Origin: Dimorphilus gyrociliatus
Lineage: Eukaryota; Annelida; Polychaeta; Dinophilidae
Assembly (NCBI GenBank): GCA_904063045.1
Contig: CAJFCJ010000025.1
Span: 496,001 to 560,000 of the forward strand
Reading direction: 5' to 3'
DNA length: 64,000 nucleotides
The notes beneath the pieces were generated by a model that made no database searches, was not told where the DNA came from, and saw only the letters and a list, made by a program, of their open reading frames with translations. The position numbers were made by a program, and so were the translations under genes. How positions within the stretch are numbered: the stretch's first letter is position 1; each line of letters starts with the position of its first letter. This document shows positions 60,897 to 64,000 of this stretch, piece by piece.

Positions 60897-62197
60897 GTAT
60901 GGTTTAATATTTAGATCGATTTTTACAATATCCTCCTTCCTGTACATTATATGTATACAATAGTTATTCACAAATTCTTTTAACCCCTATCAAATTTGTG
61001 TTATTTTTTCAATTAGGATATTTTTTTATGCTAAATGCGGCGCATTTCTTCCTTTGGACTGCAAAAGGCGTCTCTAATCAACGAAAACTCGATTGCCTCT
61101 GGAATAAAAAACAAAAAAAAACAGAAAGACAATAGTTTTCATTTTAACTGAAGAATTACTCTACTAATTGTTTCTATTTTTGATCTATTCAATAATTACA
61201 TGGAAGACATACAAATAATCTGGATTCTCATCAAATGCAGCACCATAATGCTGAATTGTGTGATAAAACTGGGTCAATGACCCAATAATGTACTTGATGT
61301 AGAGCCTATATCACCAGCTGTGTTTCATCTTTTTCGTCTTATTCTACGAAGACAAAATTTTTATTCGATAAGACGACAAAGAGATTTATCATAATATAAA
61401 CAGATAAGAATAAATTAAAAAACAACAAATGTCTTTGTTATATTAGACTTAGGAAAAAGAAAAAAAGATCGCCTCTTTGGAATTTCAACAACCTAATATT
61501 CATTTACCTTTCTCTTGGAACCGGAAATAAGCCATCCCATACTATTACTCTAGTTCCCCACATAAAGGTAATTACCATAGTTAATTTGCACAACTGCTTG
61601 TATGAATTAAGTGCATCATTAATTGTTTAACGGATTTAATTAATTCACTTTCATAATTGTAATTCTATATTGGCCAATTTTTTTGAACTAAATAGAGGAG
61701 AGAAATGTGAGAGGAAATAGGGAAGAAAGATTTTCCTTCTCTCTTAGAAATAGAGCAGTAAGATGAGGTGTCTATCACAGTAAAGATTACACACATAATC
61801 TATTATAAATAAAATTATAGGTGGCGTAATAAAACAGTGAATATTTCCAGTGAATTTTTCCATCCAATTAGGCGTTTAGTACCAGTAATGGATTAGTTAC
61901 GTGACCAATACGTCACTTTAATGTAATTGATACTGGTGACCAATGGAAGAGAGGAAAAAACGCCAGATGCTTTTTTTTCCTTTTGAAAAGCAAAACACAA
62001 GATAAATATGTAAAAAAAAACCAAAGACTCACAAGATTAGGTCGTGAAAAAAGAGGAAAAAGAAAACACCGACTTTTAGATATTTAACATGCATATAATT
62101 ATGAAAAGAGCTTTTGCTGTTAGATGAGAAGAAGGAATTAGGAGAAGTGTGAGAAAAAAGATGAAATCAAGTCCCGAGTTTGTACATGTATACAATA

Positions 62198-62261
<64 letters not shown>

Positions 62262-62519
62262 AAGAGAGAAAGGAAGAAATGAAAATATAACATTTATATA
62301 AGAGATATATGATTTTAAATGATCAATTAACACCTTCTATGTCCTCTTTATAAGTATCAATTATTTAGACACCATGATTATGTTTATATACTATATATAA
62401 TATACTAATATGTATTATAAAATGCATATCATAGATAGAAATACTGCAAACAGTCCTAAATACTTTTCTACTCATATTCACTTTTTTCTTTATCATTCTT
62501 TCAATTCAATCTTCCCTTT
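60897..62519. other. Gene-poor stretch with a (TA)n(GA)n tract
   Basis: No supported exon. The compound microsatellite (TA)n at about 62207-62245 runs directly into (GA)n to about 62270. The right edge is the 3' flank of the leucine-rich-repeat gene. Confidence 0.5.
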
Positions 62520-63430
62520 TCATTTTTCAATATGTCTGGAGGTATAATGACGAGCAATCTGAGGTTCAGTTCCTGAAAAGTACAAGTACGAACATATAAA
62601 ATTTACTTAAAGGAATCTCCCAAAGCTTATTAAATATTTATACTACTTTAAAGCTAAATTTATAGACTAATTCAATTTAAAAAATAGGTTTCATCAGCCA
62701 AACTCTTCTCCGTTTACTTTATAAGATTTTGAGTGCGTTTTAGTTTTTTTTACAAGCTTACTTTATGCTGTCGTAGTGTACTATACATTTAAAATCTTCT
62801 TAATCACTTGTATGTCAGTTTTTACTATAAGTATTCTCATATACAGAAGTATGAATATATACATATATACTGTATATATCTATATATATATATATTAAAA
62901 TGTAACATCTTGTTATAAAAAAATAATATTCCTTACCCACAAAATACTTTTCTATAGCCTCAATTCCTTTCTTACACACTTCAATTGGTGGATGTTCAAG
63001 GGGATTATCATCAACGCAAACGGAGAATGTGTGAACATTACCCCATTGTAATTTCTTCAGTCTCGCAAAATGCCTTGGTAAACGTCTTAGACGATTATTA
63101 CCGACCCATAAATCTTCTAAATTAATGAGGTCGCATATAGAGTCCGGTAGGTGGCGCAGAATATTAACGTGTAATAAGAGATTTTGCAGGCTACGCATGC
63201 GAGAGATTCCTTCAGGAAGATCAGCTATGCGATTGTTGCATAGATCTAGGAATTCTAAATCTCTTAGATTGCACAGAGAATTCAGAAAGACATCTATATA
63301 ATTATTACAGGCATGTAGTGATTTTAGTCTCGATAGATTGCCTAGTCCTTCCGGTAACTTTTTTAAGTGGTTGTTACTGATTGATAGTTTTTCCAAATTA
63401 CTTAATAGGCCTATCTCTTCGGGGATTTCG
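62520..63430 (-). CDS. Leucine-rich repeat protein, 3' end (C-terminal two exons)
   Basis: Two exons: 63430-62937 and 62572-62520 (stop TGA), joined in phase 1. The large exon encodes at least six LRRs of the 23-residue SHOC2/PIRL-like class with the LPxxIxxLxxLxxLxLxxNxL pattern: LPEGLGNL, LPEGISRM, LPDSICDL, LPRHFARL. It ends in the cap-like NPLEHPPIEVCKKGIEAIEKYF, which resembles the end of intracellular LRR proteins such as LRRC and MFHAS1 relatives. The last exon adds only 18 residues (TEPQIARHYTSRHIEK). No signal peptide or membrane segment is visible, so an intracellular scaffold is likely. The frame is open at the 5' side through an acceptor at 63431, so N-terminal exons lie beyond the window or unseen in the last 570 bases. 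Confidence 0.85.
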
Positions 63431-63883
63431 CTGGAGGTAGTGAATATTAGATAACAATGTAGTTAAAGTATTTAGGGATTTATGCAGAGAGAAGGGGGGG
63501 GGGGCAGGGGGAGAGAGAAAGTTTATTTTGTTTGCATTCCTCTATATAATTTTTCATATCTTAAATTCGTCTTTTACTCATACCTTTAAATAATAAATAG
63601 AAAAGCGGCCTACTAGACAGGAAAATATAGGATGAAGATGCAAACGAAAACAGGGGAGAAAATTCTTTTATTCTCTATTACACAAGAGCAATTTTTAATA
63701 TTTCTATCACTGATATTCTAATAATTCTTATATACTTATTTAAGTATAAAAGAATAATAAATAAGAACTTTACACTCTAAATATAGCAACCAATTATTGA
63801 TTAGAATTTTTAAGTTAGTTTTCTTTGTTAATAACTAGCTTCCGCTAAGCTTTTCGTTTGTTCAAATAGAATTGATTATACAG

Positions 63884-63919
<36 letters not shown>

Positions 63920-64000
63920 TGATTGAAAAAAAGAGAGAAAAGCTAAAATAGAAAGAGAAGGATGGAAAGGTACGACAACGGAAATAAGAAATATCTAGCA
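63431..64000. other. Intron (presumed) of the LRR gene with poly-G and (GA)n
   Basis: Presumed intronic because the LRR exon begins at an acceptor. It contains a run of 11 G at about 63494-63504 followed by CAGGGGG, and a (GA)n tract at 63888-63916. No LRR-encoding exon was found here. Confidence 0.5.

Overview
The window is eukaryotic, very AT-rich nuclear DNA from an animal, most likely an invertebrate bilaterian. Evidence: spliceosomal GT-AG introns, many only 55-120 nt long; secreted and cell-surface domain families typical of animals (thrombospondin type 1, EGF, trypsin, Ly6/uPAR, leucine-rich repeats); and abundant TA, GA and CA microsatellites. I cannot place the species. I saw no tRNA, rRNA, CRISPR or bacterial operon signal. 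All gene models below were built by hand from splice signals plus reading-frame continuity.

Left part (1-10.2 kb): a complete seven-exon trypsin-like serine protease on the minus strand (713-3814), a 4.3 kb spacer rich in simple repeats, then a six-exon secreted thrombospondin-like protein on the plus strand (8149-10189).

Centre (10.9-31.4 kb): one giant plus-strand gene with 65 recognisable exons and one uninterrupted frame of about 4,978 codons. It encodes a signal peptide, one EGF-like module, a Thr-rich linker, a furin-type site, about 40 copies of a roughly 110-residue alpha/beta repeat that I cannot assign to a named family, a second furin-type site, a transmembrane helix and a short cytoplasmic tail. 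This is the best candidate for an undescribed system: a very long tethered or releasable extracellular fibre.

Right of centre (31.5-42.3 kb), all on the minus strand: a secreted Lys/Glu-rich protein (31570-32502), a three-exon polysaccharide lyase of the chondroitinase ABC type with its catalytic His, Tyr, Arg and Glu all present (33165-36266), and a tandem pair of Ly6/uPAR three-finger proteins with matching exon structure (37782-38321 and 39787-42223).

Right part (42.3-64 kb): about 20 kb without a confident gene. It holds a local direct duplication, a cluster of CACGTGA palindromes, decayed repeats, many microsatellites and a few CpG-rich islets that could be promoters or enhancers. The window ends with the 3' end of a leucine-rich-repeat protein on the minus strand (62520-63430, continuing past the edge or into an unseen exon). 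Most recognisable products act outside the cell or at its surface (protease, matrix protein, matrix-degrading lyase, adhesion-like fibre, GPI-type proteins). They need not form one pathway.
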